A program made the translations under genes and the position numbers. Shown here one piece after another: positions 36,947 to 46,159 of a stretch of DNA of 64,000 nt. The stretch's first letter is position 1. Each line of letters begins with the position of its first letter. Location of the stretch: positions 52,527-116,526 of the forward strand of contig WBZZ01002979.1 of assembly GCA_019918135.1 (NCBI GenBank), read 5' to 3'. Origin of the DNA: Paulinella micropora (lineage: Eukaryota; Cercozoa; Imbricatea; Euglyphida; Paulinellidae). The notes beneath the pieces were generated by a model, which saw only the letters and a program-made list of their open reading frames with translations, was not told where the DNA came from and did not search any database.

Positions 36947-38260
36947 AGGGCAGGGAAGGGGCAGGGGGGGTAGGGCGCCAAGAAAGTGCAAGAAAAGTCT
37001 ACGCTGAATTAAAACTCGACAAAGTCTTACACTTGACACTTGCAACGGCGCCCTCCTCAGGCTGTCGCAGCATCCGGCCCACGTCATGTCGCTGAGGTAG
37101 CCTATGTTAGAACCCCTGGCCGGCACCGTCTGTGCTCTACTCGCGCGCCAAGAGAGTGCGAAAGAGAATACGCTGAATTAAAGCTCGACGGTCTTACTCT
37201 CGGGGCACCGTGCTCCAGCACGACCCTGCGGCGAATGGATGGATGGGCGATGGTCAATGTGCTAGGAAGACAAGAGCCTCACTTACCCCCAACGGCGTCC
37301 TGTCCGTGCCATGGCTCGGCCATCATCGTGCGCAAGGTTAGAATAATAAGAACGTACAAAAAAGAATCACACAAAAAACAAATCCCTGACAAAGTTTTTA
37401 ATATTGGCACTGAGAACAGGGCGCGGGAGAGGGGGCCGCGCCAAGAAAATTTAATTTACGCCGAATTAAAGCTCGACAAGGCATTGCACTTGACACTTTC
37501 AAAGGCACCCTCAGGCTGCCGCAGCATCCGACCCACTCGACGGTCGTACACTTGAGCACTGAAAACTAAGAGCGGAGCACCGTGCCCCCAGCACGACCCC
37601 GTGGAGAATGGATGGATGGGCGGTGGTCAATGTGCTAGGAGGACAAGAGCCCCGGCCGGCTCCGACGGCGTCTTGCCTGTGCCATAGCTCGGCCACCGTG
37701 CGCAAGGTCAGAAAAATATGAAAAAAGGAAAAAAAAATCTTTTTCCCGACAACAAGGGGAACAGACGGGGAGGGGAGAAAGAAAGGGGGAAGGAGGGAGG
37801 AAGAGGAAGGGGGGAAGAAGGGGCGGGGTGTGCTTTCCTCCCCCTCCCCTCTCGCAGAGAGAAGAGGCAAGAACGTACAAAAAAGAAATAATTAAAAGCC
37901 TATGTTAGAACCCTGGCCGGCACCGTCTGTGCCCTGCTCGCGCGCCAAGAGAGTACGAAAAAGAACACGCTGAATCAAAGCTCGACGGTCTTACACTTGG
38001 GGCACTGAAAACTAGGAGCGGAGCACCGTGCTCCAGCACGACCCTGCGGCGAATGGATGGGCGGTGGTCAATGTGCTAGGAAGACAAGAGCCTCACTGCC
38101 CCCGACGGCGTCCTGTCCGTGCCATGGCTCGGCCACAGTGCGCAAGGTCAGAAAAATATGAAAAGAGGAAAAGGAAGGGGGGAAGAAGGGGGCGGGATGT
38201 GCTTCCCCCCTGTCCCCCCTCTCGTCCCTCTTTTCCCCCTCCCCCCTGCTCCTTGAGCCC
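36300..38260 (+). repeat. Tandem and overlapping C' repeats (about four copies)
   Basis: Ordered C' blocks beginning at about 36310, 37000, 37440 and 37900. Each has family C cores, CAGCATCCGGCC, GCACCGTGCTCCAGCACGAC, GGGCGGTGGTCAATGTG, GTGCGCAAGGTCAGAA and CAACAAAGGGAACA. A GA microsatellite is at 36904-36942. No gene seen in 1.9 kb. Confidence 0.8.
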
Positions 38261-38261
38261 C

Positions 38262-38296
38262 CCAGTTGGTCACGGGTTCGACCCCCGTAGGGTGCT
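38262..38296 (+). pseudogene. tRNA 3'-end remnant (T arm)
   Basis: A perfect T arm, ACGGG-TTCGACC-CCCGT (38272-38288), containing a pol III B-box match GGTTCGACCCC, then seven bases AGGGTGC that could be half an acceptor stem. No matching 5' half (GCACCCT) or D/anticodon arms upstream, which is repeat DNA. A T-run follows at 38313. Confidence 0.35.
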
Positions 38297-38367
38297 TCTA
38301 GCAGTTGCTCAATCTTTTTTATCTATTTAAAATAGATATTTATGCATTTTTTTTGGATCAAATGTAA

Positions 38368-38709
38368 ACCGGCAAGTCAGCTGCGCTCGTGTTCGCGTTC
38401 CTGGCGCCTCTGCCTGTGTTCTGGGCCCTGTCTACCCGGCGTACTCCCCGGGCCCGCGCCGAACGGTTGGCGTGGTATGTGTCGGGGCCCGTGCTGTGCA
38501 TCGCGGTGGCGTTGTGGGTTTTCGGCCGGCAAGTACCACCCGACTGGTGGCTCGTCTACTTCGTCTTGGCAGTGCACGCCGGGCTCGGGCTTGGCGGGAG
38601 GTTTCTCTACTGGAGCCTCGACGACTGCTGCCTCCGCTTGGCCAGGCGCGTCGAATTTCGCAGTCCGGTGCTGGAACGTGAGTGGGTCCGCTTTGGCGGG
38701 GAAGCTTAG
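38368..38709 (+). pseudogene. 5'-truncated membrane protein fragment
   Basis: Open frame directly after a TAA with no ATG before the hydrophobic sequence. It encodes about 113 residues with three likely membrane helices (LVFAFLAPLPVFWAL; VSGPVLCIAVALWVF; WWLVYFVLAVHAGLGLGG) and a soluble C terminus (RLARRVEFRSPVLEREWVRF) with a proper stop. GC-rich and protein-like, unlike the shadow frames. Probably the 3' part of a gene or a last exon (an AG at 38376 could be an acceptor). Confidence 0.45.
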
Positions 38710-38878
38710 TAGCACCATGGTAGCGCAAAAAAATGAAAAGAGCCAATATTTCTGTTAAATACTTTTTGCGTGTCAAAATTAAATGTCAACACGCTGCGGG
38801 CTGGCACACTGAAAAATTTACGAGATTTCGTTTATTTTTTGAATCTTGTGGTACCGGGGCCGGAGATTCTGCTGATTG

Positions 38879-38982
38879 AATGCGGGACAACAAGACAGCA
38901 GAGCTTAAAGCTAGCATCAACATCTAACCTCACGGGGGGGACTGCCAAAGAAAGTAGCTATATTGTCTTGTTGTCCCGCATT
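38879..38982. repeat. Inverted repeat / hairpin element
   Basis: Perfect 18-bp arms AATGCGGGACAACAAGAC (38879-38896) and its complement (38965-38982) around a 68-nt loop. It lies 33 bp past the 3' end of the reverse-strand F-box/LRR gene, so it could be a transcript-end hairpin or a small MITE. Confidence 0.65.
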
Positions 38983-39014
38983 AAAAAACATTTTGCTCAA
39001 TCAGATGCTTCTTT

Positions 39015-39980
39015 TCAGCTATAAAACCATTGTATGAGCAGGTCCTGCCTCTTTTGCTTGAGGCGCTCCATGGCGTCCACCGTGATCAGTGCGCGGCCGA
39101 GAATGACGAGGCTGCGGAGTGAGGGCAGGGCTGCTGCTAGCCACTCTATCGCGTCCTCGTCCATTACGCGTGCCCTGGCCGAAAAGTGCAGCCGCCGGAG
39201 CTTGGGCAGCGAAGCAATGTGCCCCAAGCCCGCGCCGGTGATTCGGTCAGTATAGTCGAGGCACAGCCATTCCAGCCCCCCCAGATTGCGCAGGCTGCTG
39301 AGCCCCTGATCTGTGATCAGGCCGCAGTTGGATAGATTGAGCCGCCGGAGCGTCGTCAGCGCCCCCAACGATTCCAGCCCAGTGTCCGTGATCCTCCGGC
39401 AGCCCCCGAGCTGCAGGTCCAACACCTGCAGCCCTGCCACGGCCGCCAGCCCGGCGTCCGTGATTTCGCTGCAGCCGTAAAACGCGAGCGAGCCGACCGC
39501 TGCCGGTGCCTGCAGCTGGGACAGCGCCACGCCGCAAAGCCAGCTGCAGTTTCGCAGCTTCAGTTCGCGGACAGAGGCGACGGCCGACAGCAGTCCGGCC
39601 ACCCTAAAATCCTCGTCCGCTTCTTCTTCTTCTTCTTCGTCGCCAGCGTACGTCAGTCTGTACACGTGCAGACCGCGCAGCAGCCGCCGTGCCACTGCCA
39701 GCGACGAACTGGTGACCTGAACGCTACGAACCACGAGATTCGCTTCCAGGCACGCGGTGTGGAACAAGCTTAGCAGTTGCCTGTGTGCCAACTGTCCCAG
39801 TTCGAAATCGGGCTGCTTGAAGCCCGTCCAGAAGATCGCGCGCTTCCTCACCAGCGCCGAGAGTTGCCGACACGTCAAGGCTAGGGCCAACAGCTCGCGG
39901 GCGCTGGCGAGGAAGACCCTCACCAGGGGCCACAAACTGTCGGGCAGGGCCAGCAGCAGGCGCGCTCGCGCTTGTTCCAT
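39015..39980 (-). CDS. F-box/LRR protein (Amn1-like LRRs)
   Basis: 321 aa from ATG 39980 (MEQARARLLLALPDSLWPL). F-box-like segment at residues about 9-50 (LPDSLWPLVRVFLASARELL... LVRKRAIFW), an acidic Asp/Glu run near residue 120, then about seven cysteine-type LRRs (LKLRNCSWL, YGCSEITDAGL, LGGCRRITDTGL, LSNCGLITDQGL). Likely SCF-type substrate adaptor. It is transcribed divergently from the H3-tail protein starting at 40153, so the 170-bp gap with its G/C palindrome (40058-40083) probably holds both promoters. Intact. Confidence 0.85.
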   Translation of the reverse strand: MEQARARLLLALPDSLWPLVRVFLASARELLALALTCRQLSALVRKRAIFWTGFKQPDFELGQLAHRQLLSLFHTACLEANLVVRSVQVTSSSLAVARRLLRGLHVYRLTYAGDEEEEEEADEDFRVAGLLSAVASVRELKLRNCSWLCGVALSQLQAPAAVGSLAFYGCSEITDAGLAAVAGLQVLDLQLGGCRRITDTGLESLGALTTLRRLNLSNCGLITDQGLSSLRNLGGLEWLCLDYTDRITGAGLGHIASLPKLRRLHFSARARVMDEDAIEWLAAALPSLRSLVILGRALITVDAMERLKQKRQDLLIQWFYS

Positions 39981-40152
39981 TTTTCGTCGTCCTACCTGCC
40001 AACTACAAAAAAGAAGGAGGCAACTTGCACGAGTCGAGAAGGGAGCGCGCGCCGGGGTGGGGGGGGGACGCCCCCCCCCCCCTTCCGAGGAGGAACGACC
40101 CAAGAATAGGCTTTGTGCAGTCATCGCCACCTAATTTCTTCTTGCCTTTCCT

Positions 40153-40788
40153 ATGGGTCGCTGGAAGACTTTGGCTCTTAGTCGCACGGGGGGCACGGCG
40201 CCCAGAAAGCATCTTGCTCTCCAAATAGCTAGTCGCAAGCCGCGGAAAGGTCCACCCCCCAAAAGCAAAGAAAGAGAACACACACACATACACACGCACG
40301 CGCACACACACCTTGGGTCTGGCCTTGCAGGCCGGACCAAGCCCCCGGTAGCGGCTGAGGTGCCACGGCCCTGGGATGAGGAGAGTTTGCAGGTCCTAGA
40401 CAAAGAGCGCGAAGAGATCCGGCAGGCATTCCACCTGGCCCTCCAAACTGATGACCGCACTCGGGGCGAGAGGTACGCGGCCCTGCTACAGGAGAAGCAC
40501 CTCAGCATCTGCGCCCGGCTACAGCAGTTTGTGGAAAACCACCGCCGCACAGAGCAGGCGCGCTTTTATGCGGAGGAAGCCTTCGAGGAGCTAGGGGGCG
40601 ATTGCTTGATCCGGGAGGCCTACATGGCGTTTCAGTGCCTGAACGGCGAGAGCACCCTGGACCTTGGCGGGTATATTGACAGTAACGCTTGGGGGCTGCT
40701 GCTGGACGCGCTGGGCCTGGCTAGGGCCAAGTATGTCAGGCTGTTGGAACGTCTAGAACAGAGCGGGGCGGCGCCTGCGCTTGCCTGA
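40153..40788 (+). CDS. Protein with histone H3 tail-like N terminus
   Basis: 211 aa, ATG 40153. Residues 1-29 align without gaps, Met to Met, with the N-terminal tail of histone H3; TGG-APRK-LA is the clearest shared stretch. About half of positions are identical, including Lys at the H3 K4 and K18 positions, while the K9 position is Ser and K14 is Thr. Residues about 38-58 are Lys/His/Thr-rich, encoded by a CA repeat. The rest (residues 65-211) is helical and shows no histone-fold consensus: LDKEREEIRQAFHLALQ, LQEKHLSICARLQQF, LLLDALGLARAKYVRLL. An 81-nt in-frame GT...CAG segment (40250-40330) could be an intron removing the CA-repeat part. Could act as an H3-tail mimic for chromatin readers or modifiers; that function is inference. 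Confidence 0.65.
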   Translation: MGRWKTLALSRTGGTAPRKHLALQIASRKPRKGPPPKSKEREHTHIHTHAHTHLGSGLAGRTKPPVAAEVPRPWDEESLQVLDKEREEIRQAFHLALQTDDRTRGERYAALLQEKHLSICARLQQFVENHRRTEQARFYAEEAFEELGGDCLIREAYMAFQCLNGESTLDLGGYIDSNAWGLLLDALGLARAKYVRLLERLEQSGAAPALA

Positions 40789-41885
40789 AAAAAATGCACT
40801 TGCGAAAATTAAAAACTCGATCTTGGGTATTTTTGGCTTGGTAACTTTGCCGGAAAAATAGACCGGCCGCTCCGGCCTCAGACAAAATAATTGTTACAGC
40901 CCGGCACCCCAGCGCTGCAATCCTATATCCTCCGCGTCTCTTTGGTTGTCGGGCAAAGAATTTTTTTTCCTCTTCTTTCATATTTTTCGGACCTTGCGCA
41001 CGGTGGCCGAGCCATGGCTTCGACAGGGCGCCGTCGGGTCGTCGTGAGCCCTTGTCCACCTTGTACATCGACCACCGCCCATCTATCCGCCGCAGGGCTG
41101 CGCTGGAGCACAGTGCGCAAGATCTGCGGAAATATCTGCTGGAATATTAAAAGTAGAAAAAAAAATTTTGGGATCTGTTTGCACGCGCAAACAAGGGGCG
41201 AGGGGGTTAACAGGGGACAAGAGGAAGAGGGGGGGACAGGGGGGGAGGAAGGAGCCCTCCCCTTCCCTTCCCCCCTTTCCTTCCTCTTTCTCCCTCCCTT
41301 TGCCTCCCCCCTCCCCTTGTCCGTTTGCTTCTTTGGTTGTTAAGCAAAATTTTTTTCCTGATGTCATATTTTTCATATTTTTCTGACCTTGCGCACGGTG
41401 GCTGAGCCATGGTATGGACAGGACGCCGTCGGGGTCGTGAGGCCCTTGTCCACCTGGTACATTGACCACCGCCCATCCATCCGCCGCAGCCAGGGGGGCT
41501 CAAAGAGCAGAGGGGAAGAACTGAAGAAAAACTAAGAAGATGGCACTGAGCCCAGGGGCTCAAGGAACAGGGGAAGGAGGAGGGGAAGGGCGTAGAAGCT
41601 ACAAAAAAAATAAATACATGAAACGCCTCCACTAAGCCCCCTCTCCCTGCCCCAGTGTCAAGTGTAAGACTTTGTCGAGTTTTAATTAAAAAAAACTTTT
41701 TTTTGCACTTTCCTGGCGCTCTATTCCCATGCTTCTTCCCTCTCGCTCTCCTAATTTTCCGTGCCAAATGTAAGACCGTCGAACTTTCATGAAAAAGGTT
41801 TTTCGCACTTTATTGACGCAGTGGAGGCTCGCCGTCTGCTACGAATCGGACACCGGCTTGGACATCGGCTCAGAGCAGGGGCTTG

Positions 41886-41917
<32 letters not shown>

Positions 41918-42900
41918 TTCTCAGTGCCAACTGTAAGACCAGCGAGCTTGAATTCAGCGTATTCTTTTTCGAACTTTCTTGGCGCGCTCTCCCTCCCCTC
42001 CTCGTATCCAAGCTACACAAAAAATAAATACATGAAACGCCTCTGTTCAGCCCCCCCCTCTCCCTTCTCGAGACTTTTTAGGTACATTTTGTTTTGTACT
42101 TTCTTGCCTTCTCCCTGCCCCTTCCCTCCCGCTCCCGATTCTCAGACAGGGGGGAAAGACAAAGACAATTCGTGCTTCTTCCATGGCACGGACAGGGCAC
42201 CGTCGGGGATCGTGAGCAGCGACCACCGCCCATCAATCCGCCACAGGGTCGTGCTGGAGCGCGGTGAGCAAGATCTGCAGGAAATATCTGCTGTAATATG
42301 AAAACTGGAAAAAAAAATTTGGAATGCGTTTGCACGCAAACAAGGGACGAGGGAGGGAGGGGGGAGATAGCAGGGGCAAGGGGAACCGAGAGACGGGGGG
42401 GGGCACTGCCCTCCCCTCCCCCCCCTCCCCCCCCGGTCTGTTTCTTTGGTTGTCGGGCAAAAGAAAAAAATTTCCTCGTTTCATATTTTTCATATTTCCG
42501 CGGGTCTTGCACACGGTGGCCGCGCCATGGCACGAACAGGACGCCGCCGGGGGTAGGGGGGGGGTGTCAAAGACAGAATGTGCTTGCACCTCCCCTTCCC
42601 TCTCCCTCTCCTTTAAATTTATCTTGTGCCTCCACTAAGCCCCCCTCTGTCCCTTCTCCCTTGGCGAGACTTTTTTACTTACTTTTCTTTGTACTGTACA
42701 CCCTGTTATTTTAGATTTCTGTTTATCTTTCGACATGCACTCACTCTTGTTCCCTCCCCACAATTCCTCCCCCCCCCAAAAAAAAAATCAAAGTACGCGT
42801 TCCGTGCCCCCCCCCCAGGGGGGGGAGCGTGCCGGCTTTCGAGCCCGCTCACCCCTAAGGTAAACAACCTCATTTCTCTGCTCCCGGTGTTCTCCCCACT
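40789..42900. repeat. C', C and D repeats, mainly reverse orientation
   Basis: Reverse C' blocks at about 40970-41130, 41335-41490, 42175-42320 and 42430-42560; family C cores at 41650-41720, 41750-41815 and 41925-41985; a CT microsatellite at 41886-41912; ATGAAACGCCTC tails at 41618 and 42031; purine/pyrimidine tracts throughout; a C-run/G-run palindrome at 42806-42828. No gene in 2.1 kb. Confidence 0.8.
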
Positions 42901-42915
42901 TCCCTACTGCCTGGC

Positions 42916-44607
42916 ATGTCGGGCCAGCACCACAAAAGAGAGAGACCCCGCAAGCGCCGCTGCGACGCGCCCGCCAACCGGCTGTTATCCTTGCCCGAGG
43001 GTGTCTGGTGGCTCATACGCGATTTCGTGCCTGCCAGCCTAGTGTGGCTGGCCCTGTGCGACCGGCAGCTGCGAGCCCTGGTCCCGCGGTGGTGGCGGAG
43101 TTATGTACCACCGACCGAGCTCGTCCTGCACCGGGCAGACCACTGCAGCATAGTCCTGGGCCTGCGCGCGGCGGGTGTGCAGAGCCTCGGCAGCGTAACA
43201 GTGGTGCCCCGGGGCCATGGCTATAGAGTGCAGCGCAGTTCTCTCGCCAGACCCATCGACCTGCTGCGGGGCCTGCGGGTACAGAAGCTGTCGGTGCGCA
43301 GCAACTCGCGCCTGAAATGCCAACTTGTGGCTGTGCTGTCCAGCCCCGCCTCGATCGAGGAGCTGGAGTTGAAGCGGATCCCGCGCTTGAGCTACCGAGA
43401 TTTGGCAAGTCTGGCGGAGCCGGCTGCGCTCCGAAAACTGACCGTGGCCTGGTGTGACAGCTGGACAGACGCCGATCTGGCCCACCTCGGGGCCTTTGTG
43501 TCACTAGAGCACGTCCACTTGCGGGGTTGTTTTGAAGTGCAAGGCCCCGGGCTAGTACACCTGCGCCATCTCGGCTCCCTCCGGCGGCTAGAAATAACCT
43601 TTGCGCACATCATCAACCAAGAAGGGATAGAATGCGTGCGCCAGCTACGCCAGCTCGAAGCGCTGCAGCTGTACGAGCTGTCGCTGGCCCTGGAGTGGAC
43701 GGACGACGACGTCATCAATCTGGCTCCGCTCAGGGAACTTACCCAACTTAAACGCCTGGACCTGCACGCCTGTCGCTCTGTGACGGATGCCTTTGTGGCG
43801 GGGCTGTCAGATCTCCCGGCCCTCCGCGAACTAGACCTATCGGATTGCGATGGCATCCAGGGCCCGGGTCTGCGGGGCTTGCTGCAGCTACGCCAGCTGC
43901 AGAGCCTCAAGATCAAGGTCTCTGCAGCCGACGGAACGCTGCTGCACACGCTGGCCCGCCTGCCGCTGATAGAGCTGCAACTCGAGCCCTGCCCGGGCCT
44001 AACTAGCACGGACCTGGGCATACTAGGTTTGTGCCAGTCGCTGAGAAAGCTGGAGCTACTGGACTGCGCTGGCATCACCAGCCTGCACGAACTTCCGCGC
44101 CTGCCGGCTCTACGCGAACTGACGTTGCGGGGTTGCGAGCACTTTGCTAGCCTAGGACCGCTGGAGTACTGTGCGCGGTTGGAGGTACTGCAACTCGGGC
44201 GATGGGGACGCCCCTTGGACCTGCACGAATTACCACCCGTGCGCTCTCTACAAGAGCTGTCCCTGTATAGCTGCGAGCGCCTGGAGGGTTTCGGCGCGCT
44301 GCTGCATTTCCCTGCGCTGCGCAAAGTGACGATCGACTGCGGTACAAGCCTGACCTTGGAAGACCTGGCCCCGTTGCTAGTTCAGCCTTCGCTGCGCACG
44401 TTGCATCTGCGGGGTTGCCGGCAGATCATGTCCTACCCCCTGGCGCAAGCCGCCGCCTTGGCGCGCAGCAAGTTGCAGCTGCTGTACGATGGGCAGATTA
44501 TCTACCCTAAAAAACAGAAAAACCAGCCCGCACCAGACACGGATGAAGAAGACTCGACAGCATACACAGACGAGGATGACCCGACCAACGAAAATGACAT
44601 CTTTTGA
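42916..44607 (+). CDS. F-box/LRR protein, large
   Basis: 563 aa, ATG 42916 (MSGQHHKRERPRKRRC). Basic N terminus, F-box-like block at residues about 24-56 (LLSLPEGVWWLIRDFVPASLVWLALCDRQLRALV), then about 16 LRRs through residue 530 with conserved Cys at repeat ends (LRGCFEVQGPGLVHL; LSDCDGIQGPGL; LLDCAGITSL). Acidic tail DTDEEDSTAYTDEDDPTNEND. Probable SCF adaptor. This is the parental-type copy: its sequence recurs as a truncated gene at 45001 and as fragments at 12405, 33098 and 44690. Very GC-rich compared with neighbouring repeat DNA. Confidence 0.85.
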   Translation: MSGQHHKRERPRKRRCDAPANRLLSLPEGVWWLIRDFVPASLVWLALCDRQLRALVPRWWRSYVPPTELVLHRADHCSIVLGLRAAGVQSLGSVTVVPRGHGYRVQRSSLARPIDLLRGLRVQKLSVRSNSRLKCQLVAVLSSPASIEELELKRIPRLSYRDLASLAEPAALRKLTVAWCDSWTDADLAHLGAFVSLEHVHLRGCFEVQGPGLVHLRHLGSLRRLEITFAHIINQEGIECVRQLRQLEALQLYELSLALEWTDDDVINLAPLRELTQLKRLDLHACRSVTDAFVAGLSDLPALRELDLSDCDGIQGPGLRGLLQLRQLQSLKIKVSAADGTLLHTLARLPLIELQLEPCPGLTSTDLGILGLCQSLRKLELLDCAGITSLHELPRLPALRELTLRGCEHFASLGPLEYCARLEVLQLGRWGRPLDLHELPPVRSLQELSLYSCERLEGFGALLHFPALRKVTIDCGTSLTLEDLAPLLVQPSLRTLHLRGCRQIMSYPLAQAAALARSKLQLLYDGQIIYPKKQKNQPAPDTDEEDSTAYTDEDDPTNENDIF

Positions 44608-44689
44608 AGGGTAGACAACGTATTTTTAATTAAAGAGCTACTTGTGTGTTCTCCAACGGCCTCGCCAAGAAACACGCTTCTCTCTTGCC

Positions 44690-44930
44690 CCCTGGAGCAC
44701 TTGCACCTGCGGGGTTGCGTTGCAGTAGAAGGCCACGGGCTTAGGGTTTAACAAAGTGCTCGACCTGGCTCCGCTCGGGGCATGGGGCTGTCGGCTTTCC
44801 CGGCCCTCCACGAACTAGACCTCTCGGACTGACTGCGACGGCGTCGAGAGCCTGCACGAACTGCCGCTGGGGGCTCGGCGGGCCGGGCGGAGTTTCGCAG
44901 AACCGCCACACCTCCGCCCGGGGCCCCCCC
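44690..44930 (+). pseudogene. Degenerate LRR fragments
   Basis: Scattered pieces of the preceding gene family (HLRGC, GHGL, FPALHELDLSD, SLHELP) in shifting frames, followed by a Gly/Pro-rich stretch. Remnant of a further F-box/LRR copy between the intact and truncated genes. Confidence 0.55.
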
Positions 44931-45000
44931 CCCTTGCACCCCTCCAGAGTAAAGGACTGGGCACTTGACGCTGTTCCTCCCATTTCCCTGGCGGACGGGC

Positions 45001-45522
45001 ATGTCGGGACAGACCGCCCGCGGGCTGCCGTCCCTGCCCCGAGACGTCTGGTGGCTCATCCGAGATTGCGTGCCTGCCAGCTGGGTGTCGCTGGCCCTGT
45101 GCTGCCGGAAGCTGCAAGCCCTGATCAAGGATCCGCTGTTCTGGCAGGGGTATCAAACACTCGCCGAGCTCGTTCTGGACCAGCCCGACCACTGCCGTAT
45201 ACTCCTGGCCCTGCGCGCCGCGAGTATACAGAGCCTTGGCCGCGTGGCTGTGGCTGGGGAAGGAAAACAAGAGCCCGTGGCTCTCACGAGGGCGGCCAAC
45301 TTGCTGCGGGGCCTGCGGGTACAGAAGCTGGCGGTGCGCAGCAACTGGCACCTGACACGCCAACTCGTGGCTGTGCTGTCCAGCCCCGCCTCGGTCGAGG
45401 AGCTGGAGTTGGGGCGGATCCCGCAATTGCGCCATCGAGAATGGGAAGCAAGGCGGATCGTGTTCTGCCCAGCCCTTCCCTTTTTTTCCCTTAGTTTTCA
45501 GTGTCGTGTAAGACTTTGTTGA
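45001..45522 (+). pseudogene. F-box/LRR protein truncated by repeat insertion
   Basis: ATG 45001 (MSGQTARGLPSLPRDVWWL). The first ~150 residues match the N-terminal third of 42916-44607, including the F-box (LPRDVWWLIRDCVPASWVSLALCCRKLQALI) and ELVLDQPDHCRILLALRAAS...LLRGLRVQKLAVRSN. After RIPQLRHRE (about 45440) the sequence enters family C DNA and a foreign tail reaches a stop at 45522. All but the first LRR are lost, so it retains only an F-box and could compete for Skp1 if expressed. Otherwise a pseudogene. Confidence 0.75.
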
Positions 45523-45780
45523 GCTTTAATTCAGCGTATTTTACATTTTCTTGGCGTACTCTGCTTCCCTTTCTTGATCCCCGCTCTCAGACGGAGAGGG
45601 GGACAAAGATAGATGGTGCTTGCTTCTCCCTTGCCCCTTCTCTCTTTCTCTTAGTTTTCAGTGCCAAGATTAAAATCTTGTCAGGGAATTTTTATTTATT
45701 TTTTCTTGTACATCTTAGCGCGCCCCTGCCCCTTCCCCTCCCCCTCCCTCCCCCCCCCCCCCAATCTATCCGCCGGGAGC
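45480..45780 (+). repeat. Two family C elements
   Basis: Cores at 45495-45560 and 45655-45725, each ending in a TTCTTGGCG or TCTTAGCGCGCC segment and separated by a pyrimidine tract. Confidence 0.75.
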
Positions 45781-45865
45781 AGGAGGCAAAGGTATTTGTC
45801 GCGTTTTCGTTCCAACTAGGTAAAAAGATACAGCTAACTTTTTCATCCCCTGGCGAATTTCAAAC

Positions 45866-46159
45866 ATGGCCCAAGGCCAAGGCGCCAGGCAGAGGGCAAG
45901 GGCGGCTCGATACGCCCGGGCGGCCGCGCAAGGCGACGCCCGCTACCAGTGCCACCTTGGGCTCTGCTACTCGCAAGGCGCGGCTGCGCAGAACGACACC
46001 AGCGCCCTGCGGATACTGGGCATACTGTATTATTTTGGCGACGACGGGGTGGCCAAGGACCGCGCCACGGCCAAGGAGTTCTTCACGCGAGCAGCCGCGC
46101 AGGGCGACGCCGGAGCCTTGTGGTGGCTTGCTTTGCGCTGGGGCATGCCCTCGAGCTAG
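45866..46159 (+). CDS. Sel1-like repeat protein, short
   Basis: 97 aa, ATG 45866. Two to three Sel1-like repeats: RYARAAAQGDARYQCHLGLCYSQG, then TSALRILGILYYFGDDGVAK and ATAKEFFTRAAAQGDAGALWWLAL. Sel1 repeats form helical solenoids for protein-protein contact and are common in giant viruses and amoeba symbionts. A near-identical block from repeat 2 onward lies at 57467-57676, and shared upstream sequence (CAAAGGTATTTGTCGCGTTT) shows a duplicated segment. Short for the family (usually over 200 aa), so probably a remnant with an intact frame. Confidence 0.65.
   Translation: MAQGQGARQRARAARYARAAAQGDARYQCHLGLCYSQGAAAQNDTSALRILGILYYFGDDGVAKDRATAKEFFTRAAAQGDAGALWWLALRWGMPSS

Noticed and set aside
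38342..38758. ATG-started 138-codon ORF (MHFFWIKCK) over the membrane fragment
   Set aside because: Composition is Ser/Gly/Cys-rich and irregular, while the overlapping frame gives three coherent membrane helices and a natural C terminus.
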